NCBI GenBank assembly: GCA_001874335.1
Contig: MPDE01000001.1
Span: 248,001-312,000, forward strand
Length of the DNA stretch: 64,000 nt
From: Bacteroidetes bacterium MedPE-SWsnd-G2
Lineage (GTDB): Bacteria > Bacteroidota > Bacteroidia > Flavobacteriales > Flavobacteriaceae
Direction: 5' to 3'
Position numbers and translations under genes: made by a program. Positions 42,475 through 50,215 of the stretch are shown in pieces. Under the pieces are notes generated by a model. It was not told where the DNA came from, searched no databases, and worked only from the letters and a program-made list of their open reading frames with translations. The first letter of the stretch is position 1, and every line of letters begins with the position of its first letter.

Positions 42475-42797
42475 TCATGTTTTAAACAGGCATTCAACTA
42501 TTAAGTTGATTTTTCTATACATAGAAGGTATTGTGCCTTCAAACTTTTTAAAGGCACTATTAAAAGAAGATAGGCTGCTAAAGCCTGTACCGAAAGCAAT
42601 TGAAGAAATGGTGAATTTTTCACGTCCTATGTTTGAAAGCAACTTTTTAGCATCTTGAATTCGATAATAATTGATAAAATCATTAAAATTGCGTTTTGTA
42701 TATTGATTGATAATTGAAGATGTTTTTTGTGCGCTTTGACCAATCAATTTACTTAATTTGATAGCGATAAATTGGATTCTAAATATAATTTATCATC
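42475..42797 (-). pseudogene. Truncated and frameshifted AraC-family regulator
   Basis: Read leftwards, the intact part encodes the end of an AraC HTH domain: KLIGQSAQKTSSIINQYTKR, NFNDFINYYRIQDAKKLL and ISSIAFGTGFSSLSSFNSAF, then the FKKFEGTIPSMYRK end. Upstream the match continues in another frame as DDKLYLESNLSLS, so one base is missing near 42757. Beyond 42797 the homology stops and cassette-site DNA begins. The sensor and first HTH parts are gone. It is convergent with the symporter gene and may once have controlled it. Confidence 0.75.
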
Positions 42798-42805
42798 AAT
42801 AATTA

Positions 42806-42878
42806 TTTTACTATGCCGAATTTATTGTTGGAAAATCTAACGCGCTAAATCGCACAAATCTTACACCAACCGTTGTAG
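42806..42878 (+). repeat. 3' half of an attC-like site at the broken AraC gene
   Basis: TTTTACTATGCCGAATTT, GGAAAATCTAACGCGCTAAA and CGCACAAATCTTACACCAAC match the right halves of sites 7 and 13. They end in CGTTGTAGCAA, the start of the next cassette. The left half is absent. Confidence 0.75.
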
Positions 42879-42929
42879 CAAATTTGACGCAACCTTATAA
42901 ACATTTTCGCATCTACCAAAAAAACTGTT

Positions 42930-43385
42930 ATGAATAAAAATGTATTAATTATCTTATTAACAATATTTGTTTTTAGTTGTAATTCAGACGATTACAATTC
43001 AGAACTAGTAAATATTGAATCTACTTTAATTGCTAAAGACAATCTTTATGGAAATGGTGACGAAGGAATTATTGAACAGAACTTAATTATATCTGACCAA
43101 ACAACTTGGAATAATCTAATGACCCAAATGAATTTAGTAAATAATGTTACCGATAATTTTTCGGAAACTGATATAGATTTTTCTGAATACAAAATTCTTG
43201 CAGTATTTGACGAAATAAAAGGAAATGGAGGTCATAGTTTGGAATTAGATATAACATCAAATTCAGAAAATATAATTGTAAATATAACTTATTTAGCCCC
43301 TGAAGGAAATGCGACAACAGTAATGACCCAACCTTTTCATATTGTGAAAATTTCAAATACCAATTTGCCAATTACATTTGAATAA
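42930..43385 (+). CDS. Cassette 17: lipoprotein with PrcB-like domain
   Basis: This 151-aa protein has a lipoprotein signal ending at IFVFSC. The rest resembles PrcB-type domains: ISDQTTWNNLMTQMN, then IDFSEYKILAVFDEIKGNGG and a hydrophobic strand pair ending with VKISNTNLPITFE. PrcB-like domains are described as protease-stabilising or inhibitory modules. This is a family-level resemblance. The cassette starts 58 bp upstream at GTTGTAGCAA and ends in TTGCTACAAT, which matches that start at 9/10. Confidence 0.65.
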   Translation: MNKNVLIILLTIFVFSCNSDDYNSELVNIESTLIAKDNLYGNGDEGIIEQNLIISDQTTWNNLMTQMNLVNNVTDNFSETDIDFSEYKILAVFDEIKGNGGHSLELDITSNSENIIVNITYLAPEGNATTVMTQPFHIVKISNTNLPITFE

Positions 43386-43390
43386 AAAAC

Positions 43391-43508
43391 TTGCTACAAT
43401 ACCATATATAATTAATACTAAACCCTTTTAAAAAACCAATCTTTGTGCTAATTTAACACTCGGATTTTACTCTTCTATTAAATATCGATGCACTAAAAAT
43501 TATAATTT
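43391..43508 (+). repeat. attC-like site 17, 3' half decayed
   Basis: TTGCTACAAT is the cassette 17 start in reverse complement with one change. ACCATATATAATTAATAC and TTTGTGCTAATTTAACACTC follow site 13. After CGGATTTTAC the sequence drifts and no CGTT core remains before the ATG at 43509. Confidence 0.7.
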
Positions 43509-43937
43509 ATGGAAAAAAAGATTTTATTTTTAATGATAATCGGAGTGTTATTCTCTTGTAATAAAAACGATGATAATGATGCTGAAAATGAATTAGTCGG
43601 GAATTGGAAACTTATACAAATGACTGGTAGCATTCCTAATTCAGAAACTTATGGTACCGAAATGGAATGGCAAGAAACCTATGTACTTAACGCTAACAGA
43701 ACATTCCTAAAATCAAGAGATAGAGATGGAATTACAACCGAAGTTTCAGGAACTTATAATTTTATTAATAATTCGAATGAACCTATAATAGAATTAAACT
43801 TTGACACTGAAAGTGAAATTATTGGGTCATGTATATCAAATATGAAAGAAATTATGAACCTTCAATCTGAAACCATTTTTTTAAGTTCATGGAATGCTTG
43901 TGATGGACCTGGACTGAAATATGAAAAAATCAATTAA
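43509..43937 (+). CDS. Lipocalin-like lipoprotein in a decayed cassette
   Basis: This 142-aa protein has a lipoprotein signal ending at GVLFSC. A barrel-like domain starts ELVGNWKLIQMTGS, with strands VLNANRTFLKSRD and TTEVSGTYNFINN, ending in ACDGPGLKYEKIN. It is the lipocalin-like type also seen in cassette 10, with different sequence. Its left core is lost, but a site with an ACACACAAC arm follows it. The function is unknown. Confidence 0.7.
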   Translation: MEKKILFLMIIGVLFSCNKNDDNDAENELVGNWKLIQMTGSIPNSETYGTEMEWQETYVLNANRTFLKSRDRDGITTEVSGTYNFINNSNEPIIELNFDTESEIIGSCISNMKEIMNLQSETIFLSSWNACDGPGLKYEKIN

Positions 43938-43941
43938 GAAC

Positions 43942-44075
43942 TACACACAACACCCTATATAATTTATGGCTTGTTCCCGCCTACTTCTGAAAATCCTAGC
44001 CGATTTTCTATTCGGTTTTTGTTTACTAAATTAGTAACTTAAGCACACCACTATTTTTATGCGTAACCGTTAGCT
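43942..44075 (+). repeat. attC-like site 18, partly decayed
   Basis: TACACACAACACCCTATATAATT opens the site; no cassette start with the matching GTTGTGTGTA is left upstream. CCTACTTCTGAAAATCCTAG resembles the body of site 3. The right core AACCGTTAGCTAAAA is intact and opens the deacetylase unit. Confidence 0.7.
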
Positions 44076-44087
44076 AAAATTATAATA

Positions 44088-44984
44088 ATGATCCGTAGCT
44101 TAGTCCTTTCATTGGCTTTTATTTCACTCCTCTTTTCATGTAATGAAAAACCAAGTTTTGTTGATTTTACTTATCCAGAAGGAAAGACAAAAGCCTTGGT
44201 TTTAAGCTATGATGATGGAACGATACAGGATATTGAATTGACTGAACTTTTTGATAAACATAATCTTATTGGAACCTTCAACTTGAATTCAAAGTACCTG
44301 GGAGTAACTCGAGCTTGGCCTCAACAAAATGGTGATACGATTTATCAAAGATATGCCCCAAAAGATTCTTTATTGATAATTTACAAAAATCATGAAATAG
44401 CTGCTCATGGAGCTTTGCACAAAACTTTTACTGAAATTACAACTGAGGAAGTGCTAGAAGAAATAAATACTGATTTAAATATATTAGAAAAACTCACTAA
44501 TAGAAAAATTGTAAGTTTGGCGTATCCATTTGGTAATACAAATGATTCTATAGCCGAATTAATTGCTTCAACTGGAATAAAAAACGGAAGAACTGTAGAA
44601 GACACTCATAATTTTAGTTTTCCGAACAATTATATGATCTGGCATCCAACTTGCCATGACAGCAAAGCTCTAGATTATCTCGATTCTTATATGGAATTGA
44701 ATAAACAAGAGTTATCAGTTTTTTATGTTTGGGGACATTCTTGGGAATTCGGAAATAAGGAACGATGGGATAACATGGTTAAATTTTGTGAGGAAATTGG
44801 AAATACAACTGATATCTGGTCTATTGGTCATGGTGAACTTACAAACTACCTAATAGCCATTGAAAAGGTAAAAGTTGATGAACAAAACATCATAAATCCA
44901 TCAGATAATTTACCAATTTGGATAAATCTATCAAATGGAATCAAAAAATTAGAACCTGGTGAGTTTATCAGTTTAAAACACTAG
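44088..44984 (+). CDS. NodB-type polysaccharide deacetylase lipoprotein
   Basis: This 298-aa protein has a lipoprotein signal ending at SLLFSC. The NodB homology domain has ALVLSYDDGTIQD near residues 37-49 as motif 1 (two Asp), EIAAHGALHKTF near 107 as the His motif, and VSLAYPFGNTNDS near 150. Such enzymes remove N- or O-acetyl groups from polysaccharides with a divalent metal. It starts 18 bp after a CGTT core and ends in TAGCTACCAACG, a degraded form of the arm TTTAGCTAAC. It is therefore probably an old cassette. Confidence 0.8.
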   Translation: MIRSLVLSLAFISLLFSCNEKPSFVDFTYPEGKTKALVLSYDDGTIQDIELTELFDKHNLIGTFNLNSKYLGVTRAWPQQNGDTIYQRYAPKDSLLIIYKNHEIAAHGALHKTFTEITTEEVLEEINTDLNILEKLTNRKIVSLAYPFGNTNDSIAELIASTGIKNGRTVEDTHNFSFPNNYMIWHPTCHDSKALDYLDSYMELNKQELSVFYVWGHSWEFGNKERWDNMVKFCEEIGNTTDIWSIGHGELTNYLIAIEKVKVDEQNIINPSDNLPIWINLSNGIKKLEPGEFISLKH

Positions 44985-45291
44985 CTACCAACGAGTATGG
45001 TTAATTTGGTACGGTAAAGGCACATCATTTACACTTTTCAAGTTATAATTTGAGAAATAAATATTACTTATTAAATTTTGGTTTTATCTTATAAATCGGA
45101 TTTAATATGGAGATCTGAAACCCTAAATTTATTTCCAGCAGTTTTTTTGTGACGCTAAAAATGAAGATAACCTTTATAATTATAGGAGACTAATCTTAAC
45201 CTATATTTCACATTTTACTAACCCTAATCAATTATAAAAAATATTAATTGCATAAAAAGCAGTCATTTAAACTACTTATTAATGATTAAGG
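44985..45291. other. Intergenic region with a degraded attC-like arm
   Basis: The first about 45 bp (CACTAGCTACCAACGAGTATGG onward) look like the left arm and outer stem of a decayed site for the deacetylase cassette. The remaining 260 bp are AT-rich and hold no ORF, hairpin or repeat that I can support. This marks the visible end of the cassette-bearing segment before ordinary genes resume. Confidence 0.5.
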
Positions 45292-46146
45292 ATGAAGCAT
45301 AAAAGAAGAGAAGTAAACTTAGTAGTACTCTCCGATATACACCTTGGAACTTACGGGTGCCACGCTAAAGAGTTAAATATTTATCTTAAAAGTATTCAGC
45401 CAAAATATCTGATTTTAAATGGCGATATAATTGACATCTGGCAATTTTCGAAGCGCTATTGGCCAAAATCCCATATGAAGGTTGTTAAGCAAGTTTTAAA
45501 TCTTGCTTCTAAAGGAACCAAAGTGTATTACCTGACCGGAAATCATGATGAAATGTTAAGAAAGTTTGAGGGACTTGTAATGGGTAATTTTCATTTACTT
45601 AATAAACTCGAACTTGATTTAGACGGTAAAAAAGCATTGTTCTTTCATGGCGATGTGTTTGATGTAGTAATTCAATATTCGAAATGGCTGGCAAAACTAG
45701 GCGCTATTAGCTATGATGCTCTTATTATAATTAATGTACTAGTTAACAAAGTCAGTCAGTTTTTCGGAAAAGGAAAATTATCGTTATCAAAAAAGATTAA
45801 GGATAATGTGAAAACGGCTGTAAAATACATTGATAATTTTGAAGAAACAGCTGCACAAATGGCTATTAGTAAAGGTTTCGACTATGTAGTTTGTGGTCAC
45901 ATTCACCAACCCCAAGATAAAATTGTTCACCATAACAAGGCATCTATTCGTTACCTCAATTCTGGTGATTGGATCGAAAACTTAACTGCATTAGAATACC
46001 ATAAAAAAGAATGGACCATCTACAATTTTAAGAGCGACCAACACCTTACTAATTATAATCATTCAGACTTTGACGATGAAAATGAGTTAACTGAAATGAA
46101 TAATAAGGAGCTATTTGAAAAGATGCTTTATGATTTTAACACTTAA
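45292..46146 (+). CDS. UDP-2,3-diacylglucosamine hydrolase-like metallophosphatase
   Basis: This 284-aa protein has all calcineurin-type motifs in order: LSDIHLGTYG near residues 11-20, NGDIIDIW near 43, LTGNHDEMLR near 83, FFHGDVFD near 118 and VCGHIHQPQ near 200, followed by YLNSGDWIENLTAL. The spacing and the SGDW motif match the UDP-diacylglucosamine pyrophosphatase-like (LpxH-like) family. In Bacteroidota such genes often sit next to glycosyltransferases, as here. A role in envelope lipid synthesis is likely but unproven. It precedes the glycosyltransferase by 9 bp. Confidence 0.85.
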   Translation: MKHKRREVNLVVLSDIHLGTYGCHAKELNIYLKSIQPKYLILNGDIIDIWQFSKRYWPKSHMKVVKQVLNLASKGTKVYYLTGNHDEMLRKFEGLVMGNFHLLNKLELDLDGKKALFFHGDVFDVVIQYSKWLAKLGAISYDALIIINVLVNKVSQFFGKGKLSLSKKIKDNVKTAVKYIDNFEETAAQMAISKGFDYVVCGHIHQPQDKIVHHNKASIRYLNSGDWIENLTALEYHKKEWTIYNFKSDQHLTNYNHSDFDDENELTEMNNKELFEKMLYDFNT

Positions 46147-46155
46147 TATTTAAAT

Positions 46156-47232
46156 ATGAAGGTATTATATGCCATTCAGGGTAGTGGTAACGGACACTTA
46201 AGTAGAGCTCGTGATATTATTCCTGCCTTGAAAAAGTATTGTGATACCGACATAGTTGTTTCGGGTTATCAGGCAGAAGTATGTTTGCCCTTTAAGCCAG
46301 ATTTTAAGTGCAGAGGTCTGAGTTTTATTTTTGGAAAGAAAGGTGGGGTAGATTTCTGGAATACATACATTGAGGCAAATATTAAAGAATTTAAAACCGA
46401 AATTAAATCCCTTCCTGTAGAGAATTACGATTTAGTAATAAACGATTTTGAACCTGTTTCGGCATGGGCATCATATCATAAGAAAGTGCCTTGTATAGCG
46501 CTTAGCCATCAGGCTGCGGTTTTGCATAAGGTTGCACCCAAGCCAAAGAATCAAGACCTTCTTGGAAAATTTATTCTCAAGAATTATGCGCCATCAAGTA
46601 TGCAATTTGGTTTTCATTATGAACCATACGCATCAAATATTTTCACCCCAATAATTCGACAGGAAATCAGGAATTTAAAGGTTAAAGATGAAGGGTACTA
46701 CACCGTTTATTTACCGGCTTATTCTGACAAAAAGCTCATAAAACTTCTTTCGAAAATTAAAGGCGTGCATTGGCAAGTATTCTCTAAACATACGCAGAGC
46801 AGCTACGAGCATGAAAGGATTAAAGTATTTCCTATAAATAATGAAAACTATATCGAGAGTCTGCGCAATTGCAGAGGAGTTCTTTGCGGGGCTGGTTTCG
46901 AAGGACCTGCCGAAGCCATTCATTTAGGTAAGAAACTTATGGTAGTTCCCATGAGTTGGCAATACGAGCAGCAGTGCAATGCAGCTGCATTAAAGGAAAT
47001 AGGTGTTCCGGTTATTAAAAAACTGAAAGCTGGAAAATTGGACAAAATAAAGACCTGGATTGATTCTGATTATAAAGTTGATATTCAATATCCGGATAAT
47101 ACCGATTCTATTATCAAAAAGGTTTTCGAAGAGCATGTATCAAATGTCTTAATGGATAAACAGTGGGACACGCACTATGAACTCAAATATGATGTGTCGG
47201 AAAAAGTGAAGCGAGAATTATTGAAGAAATAG
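46156..47232 (+). CDS. MJ1255-type glycosyltransferase
   Basis: This 358-aa protein has a GT-B Rossmann start (VLYAIQGSGNGHLSRARDII) typical of the MJ1255/VC2487 group. An acceptor region follows, with LVINDFEPVSAWASYHKKVP. The C-terminal nucleotide-sugar site has CRGVLCGAGFEGPAEAIHLG then KLMVVPMSWQYEQQCNAAAL. These glycosyltransferases use nucleotide sugars; the acceptor here is unknown. Pairing with the metallophosphatase suggests a shared envelope glycolipid step. There is no signal or membrane anchor. Confidence 0.85.
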   Translation: MKVLYAIQGSGNGHLSRARDIIPALKKYCDTDIVVSGYQAEVCLPFKPDFKCRGLSFIFGKKGGVDFWNTYIEANIKEFKTEIKSLPVENYDLVINDFEPVSAWASYHKKVPCIALSHQAAVLHKVAPKPKNQDLLGKFILKNYAPSSMQFGFHYEPYASNIFTPIIRQEIRNLKVKDEGYYTVYLPAYSDKKLIKLLSKIKGVHWQVFSKHTQSSYEHERIKVFPINNENYIESLRNCRGVLCGAGFEGPAEAIHLGKKLMVVPMSWQYEQQCNAAALKEIGVPVIKKLKAGKLDKIKTWIDSDYKVDIQYPDNTDSIIKKVFEEHVSNVLMDKQWDTHYELKYDVSEKVKRELLKK

Positions 47233-47472
47233 TGGATCTAAAAAATAGAATAGTTAAATAAATACCGCGAAGAACACCGCTTATACTAAATAGTTGTTTA
47301 AGAGTAAAAGGAACCTCAAGCATTAGAGCGGTTATCCTGTCGGCTCAATACCAACGCACACGCCATCCAAAACTAACAGTCAACGACCTAGCACAACCAA
47401 ATACGTGCTTCATTAGTTCTCACTCCTAACCGAATTAAATAATTATTCTAACTTTAGAGAAATAACTAACCA
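47233..47472. other. Intergenic region with a probable fossil recombination site
   Basis: GAACACCGCTTATACTAAATAG near 47270 resembles the left arm of an attC-like site, and CCTAACCGAATTAAAT near 47425 resembles a right end with a mutated core. Between them no ORF is seen. From about 47426 the sequence becomes the leader shared with 49075 onward. Confidence 0.4.
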
Positions 47473-47715
47473 ATGATAAAATTCTTTAAATTATCGAAAC
47501 TTAATTTTGTCTTGCAAAATCAAATGTCCTGTCGACATTTGGTTGAGATAGCCGCTTGCGGAAAAAATAGAAACCATGATTAAGTTTTTTAGACGAATAA
47601 GACAAAACCTGCTTATGGAAGGTAAAACTGGAAAGTATTTTAAGTATGCTATTGGTGAAATTGTTTTGGTAGTGATTGGAATTTTAATTGCATTATCAAT
47701 TAATAATTGGAATGA
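47426..47715 (+). repeat. Duplicated leader plus gene start, copy 1
   Basis: This segment of about 290 bp aligns without gaps to 49075-49364 at a fixed offset of 1649 bp. It covers a leader, a mini-ORF and the first about 45 codons of a DUF6090 gene. After that the two genes diverge strongly. Confidence 0.8.
47473..47583 (+). CDS. 36-codon mini-ORF overlapping the DUF6090 start
   Basis: ATG 47473 opens a 36-aa frame (MIKFFKLSKLNFVLQNQMSC at the start). It ends in TAA 47581-47583 and overlaps the next ATG by 8 bases (ATGATTAA). Its beginning resembles the start of DUF6090 proteins (MIKFF-x-x-x-x-x-N-L), so it may be a remnant of a related gene. Its length and stop overlap are kept in the second copy at 49122-49232. 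The RNA would also form two hairpins: ATTTTG/CAAAAT, and CAAATGTC/GACATTTG. A leader peptide or coupled translation is possible. Confidence 0.4.
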   Translation: MIKFFKLSKLNFVLQNQMSCRHLVEIAACGKNRNHD

Positions 47716-48328
47716 AAATAGAATTATAACAGCAAAAACAAACAACTACCTATCAGCACTTATAACCGAATTAGATAGGAATATAATAGTTTTAGAGGGC
47801 AGAATTAAACATACTAATGGGGATATAGAACTTAGTGCAAATTCCTTAAACCTTTTAAATATTCCAGAAGCAAAATATTATTCAGATAGTATTATACGAA
47901 TACTAATTACTACAAGCCCTATTTATAAATATCCATTATTTAAATCTACATTTAATGATTTAATTAATGCTGGTGTTTTGGCAAATGTTAGCGATATGGA
48001 CCTAAAAAACAAAATTCTTTCAATCGAATCTCTTATAGAGAATTGTAATGAAACAACAACAAAAGCAGTAGATGTTTGGGATAATTATCAGTTGCCTTAT
48101 ATGATGAAAAACAACAATGTTTCAAATAATTGGGATGCTATAAGAAAAGTGAAAATTGATAAACCATCATTTATAAGAAAAAACGAAGCTTTTGTTCAAA
48201 ATTTTGATTATGCCAATATATTGACCTTAAGAATGAGAATGATGGGGAATTTAGAATCTCAATTAGCACATACCAAAGAGGAGTTTATTATAATTTCTGA
48301 TGCAATTAAGAAGAATTTAAACAACTAA
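47576..48328 (+). CDS. DUF6090 family membrane protein A
   Basis: This 250-aa protein has the DUF6090 N-terminus: IRQNLLMEGKTGKYFKYAIG followed by the helix EIVLVVIGILIALSINNWNE (residues about 30-49). The remaining 200 residues are a variable, helical sensor-like region with no known motif. The family is abundant in marine Flavobacteriaceae, often as tandem paralogues, and its function is unknown. The second member here is at 49225; the two share only the first about 50 residues and the upstream leader. Confidence 0.85.
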   Translation: MIKFFRRIRQNLLMEGKTGKYFKYAIGEIVLVVIGILIALSINNWNENRIITAKTNNYLSALITELDRNIIVLEGRIKHTNGDIELSANSLNLLNIPEAKYYSDSIIRILITTSPIYKYPLFKSTFNDLINAGVLANVSDMDLKNKILSIESLIENCNETTTKAVDVWDNYQLPYMMKNNNVSNNWDAIRKVKIDKPSFIRKNEAFVQNFDYANILTLRMRMMGNLESQLAHTKEEFIIISDAIKKNLNN

Positions 48329-48439
48329 CGGTTATTAAGTTCTTCAGAAAAACAATTCAAAATTTAATGGTTGGGGGTTTAACGAATAATTATTTCAAAA
48401 TGCAGTAAGAGAAATCTATTTAGTAGTTATGGGCTTGAC

Positions 48440-48573
48440 AGATAAATAACGAAGGTACAACACTTATAAAATTAGTTGCTTAAACACGTAACTAACCAGA
48501 CACGAAACCATTGGCGGTCATTTAACTATGCGCTACAATTTAATATCAAATTACAATTACTAATCGTGAAATT
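48440..48573. repeat. Possible fossil attC-like site before the VOC gene
   Basis: GGTACAACACTTATAAAATTAG and GCTTAAACACGTAACTAACC recall the left halves of sites 13 and 14 (GTGTTACAACACCGTATAAA). No right core is left. It is weak on its own and is supported mainly by the remnant after the same gene. Confidence 0.3.
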
Positions 48574-48924
48574 ATGCTGACTGATATCATTCCGAAATTA
48601 CCAATGCGTGACAAAAATGTTACCAGAGCATTTTATAGAGATAAGTTAGGATTTAAAGAAATTGGCGATTATGGAGCATATTTAATGGTACGAAAAGATA
48701 AAATAGAAATTCATTTCTTTGAATTTAAAGAACTTAACCCTAAAGAAAATTACGGACAAGTTTATATTAGGACCGATAACATCGACGATTTTTACCAAAC
48801 ATTATTAGACGATAACATAAAAATACACCCAAATGGGAAATTGGAATCAAAACCTTGGGGGCAAAAAGAATTCTCATTACTTGATCCAGATACTAACCTA
48901 TTGACTTTTGGACAAAGCATATAA
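48574..48924 (+). CDS. VOC-superfamily (glyoxalase/bleomycin-resistance type) protein
   Basis: This 116-aa protein has the VOC pattern. An N-terminal P-x-x-D-V-like start is replaced by IIPKLPMRDKNVTRAFYRDK, followed by GFKEIGDYGAYLMV and KIEIHFFEF. The second half has GQVYIRTDNIDDFYQ and PWGQKEFSLLDPDTNLLTFG. This fits the bleomycin-resistance-like single-chain VOC proteins that dimerise and bind drugs or metals. The actual ligand cannot be inferred. Fossil recombination sites lie on both sides, so it may be a stranded cassette. Confidence 0.8.
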   Translation: MLTDIIPKLPMRDKNVTRAFYRDKLGFKEIGDYGAYLMVRKDKIEIHFFEFKELNPKENYGQVYIRTDNIDDFYQTLLDDNIKIHPNGKLESKPWGQKEFSLLDPDTNLLTFGQSI

Positions 48925-48937
48925 AAAAGTAAAAAAC

Positions 48938-49020
48938 ACACTTCAACAACAGCCTTAATCCATAGCCATTTTGATGCTTAGGCCAAAAACCAATATTAAC
49001 CCTCTAATTTTCTAACAACT
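48938..49020 (+). repeat. Fossil attC-like left half
   Basis: ACAACAGCCTTAATCCATAGCC then GATGCTTAGGCCAAAAACCA match the left half of sites 2, 4 and 6 (AACAACGGCTATAATCCATAG, GGTGCTTAACCTAAAAACC) with several substitutions. The right half is not recognisable. Confidence 0.65.
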
Positions 49021-49074
49021 TCACATCTTATCACGGCCAATTACAAACACCTCGTTTATCATTAGCTTTCACGC

Positions 49075-49364
49075 CTAACCGAATTAAATAATTATTCTAA
49101 CTTTAGAGAAACAACTAACCAATGATAAAACTCTTTAGATTATCGAAGCTTAATTTTGTCTTGCAAAATCAAATGTCCTGTGGACATTTGGTTGAGATAG
49201 CCGCTTGCGAAAAAAATAGAAACCATGATTAAGTTTTTTAGACAAATAAGACAAAACCTGCTTATGGAAAACAAAACTGGAAAGTATTTTAAGTATGCCA
49301 TAGGTGAAATAGTTTTGGTTGTAATTGGGATTTTGATTGCACTTGGCATTAACAATTGGAACGA
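49075..49364 (+). repeat. Duplicated leader plus gene start, copy 2
   Basis: This is the second copy of the 290-bp segment. The leader hairpin is kept with coordinated changes: stem CAAATGTC/GACATTTG in copy 1 becomes CAAATGTCC/GGACATTTG here. Confidence 0.8.
49122..49232 (+). CDS. 36-codon mini-ORF, second copy
   Basis: The length is the same and the stop-start overlap is the same as for 47473-47583; the product differs at a few residues. Conservation of frame and stop in both copies is the only evidence for translation. Confidence 0.4.
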   Translation: MIKLFRLSKLNFVLQNQMSCGHLVEIAACEKNRNHD

Positions 49365-49980
49365 AAACAGAAAAGATGGTATTCAAGAAAAAATAGTTTT
49401 AAAAAGTTTATTAGAAAATTTAGAATTAGCAAAAACACAATCTGAATTACTAATTGCTTCAGAAAAAACTTTAAAAAACAGCCTAATTAGAATTCTTGAA
49501 ATTGAAACCCATCCCAATGAAAATAGCAATCGATTAATTCCCGATTCGGTTTTTACAAGTGCCGTTTGGGATCTGCAAAGCGACCAACCCACATTCAATG
49601 CTTACAGCAATTTAAAAAACACGAACAAATTGAGTTTGGTAAAGGATAAAAGAATTAATGAAAAGTTTACCGATTTAGAATTCAAACTCAACCAGCTAAA
49701 TGATGTTCTCGAAGACAGATTAAGTGTGCATCAAATTAGAATAGATGATATTTTAGAAAAAGACGTGAATTTTATTCCACTTATAAAGGCTAATGTGCCA
49801 GAACTAAATATTGAAAATGAAACCAAAAACGATTATTTCCAATTGTTAACTGTGAAAAGAGTAAGAAATCTGTTGGGAATGAAATTAACTTTTACTCAAG
49901 ATGTTATCAACCGAAGAGAAAGCCTGGATAAAGAAATTGAAGCCTTAATAACTATCATAGATAATGAATTGAATGAATAA
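49225..49980 (+). CDS. DUF6090 family membrane protein B
   Basis: This 251-aa protein has the same N-terminal block as the protein at 47576 (FRQIRQNLLMENKTGKYFKY, then EIVLVVIGILIALGINNWNE). The C-terminal region of 200 residues is unrelated (rich in N, E, L, with helix KIVLKSLLENLELAKTQSEL). A conserved membrane anchor with a changing outer part fits a family of diversifying sensors or effectors. Function unknown. Confidence 0.85.
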   Translation: MIKFFRQIRQNLLMENKTGKYFKYAIGEIVLVVIGILIALGINNWNENRKDGIQEKIVLKSLLENLELAKTQSELLIASEKTLKNSLIRILEIETHPNENSNRLIPDSVFTSAVWDLQSDQPTFNAYSNLKNTNKLSLVKDKRINEKFTDLEFKLNQLNDVLEDRLSVHQIRIDDILEKDVNFIPLIKANVPELNIENETKNDYFQLLTVKRVRNLLGMKLTFTQDVINRRESLDKEIEALITIIDNELNE

Positions 49981-50109
49981 CGAAACCTCAATTCCTCCAA
50001 CTATAAATTAAATGAAACCCTTTCCGAATATTATAAACTAAATACTTGTGGAAACCCGGAAAACAGATTCGTAGTTGACTTAAAAAATGATGAATATAAT
50101 TAACTACGA

Positions 50110-50205
50110 CCAAAACCATGTATAAGTTACACTAACTATTTGTCTAACAGCATTACTTGTGCTTATTTTACTACATTTGATTTCCTGTCGGAAAATCTAA
50201 CCAAT
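50110..50205 (+). repeat. Fossil attC-like site upstream of 50216
   Basis: ACCATGTATAAGTTACACTAAC, then TTGTGCTTATTTTACTACATTT and GATTTCCTGTCGGAAAATC follow site 7 (GTGTATAATTTATGCTAAGG, TTTGTGCTTATTTTACTACG, GAATTTCCTATCGGAAATTC). Right and left cores are lost. Confidence 0.6.
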
Positions 50206-50215
50206 ACATCCTAAC

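Noticed and set aside
42467-42658. Plus-strand ORF after the symporter
   Set aside because: It is antisense to a recognisable AraC HTH sequence and has no motif of its own.
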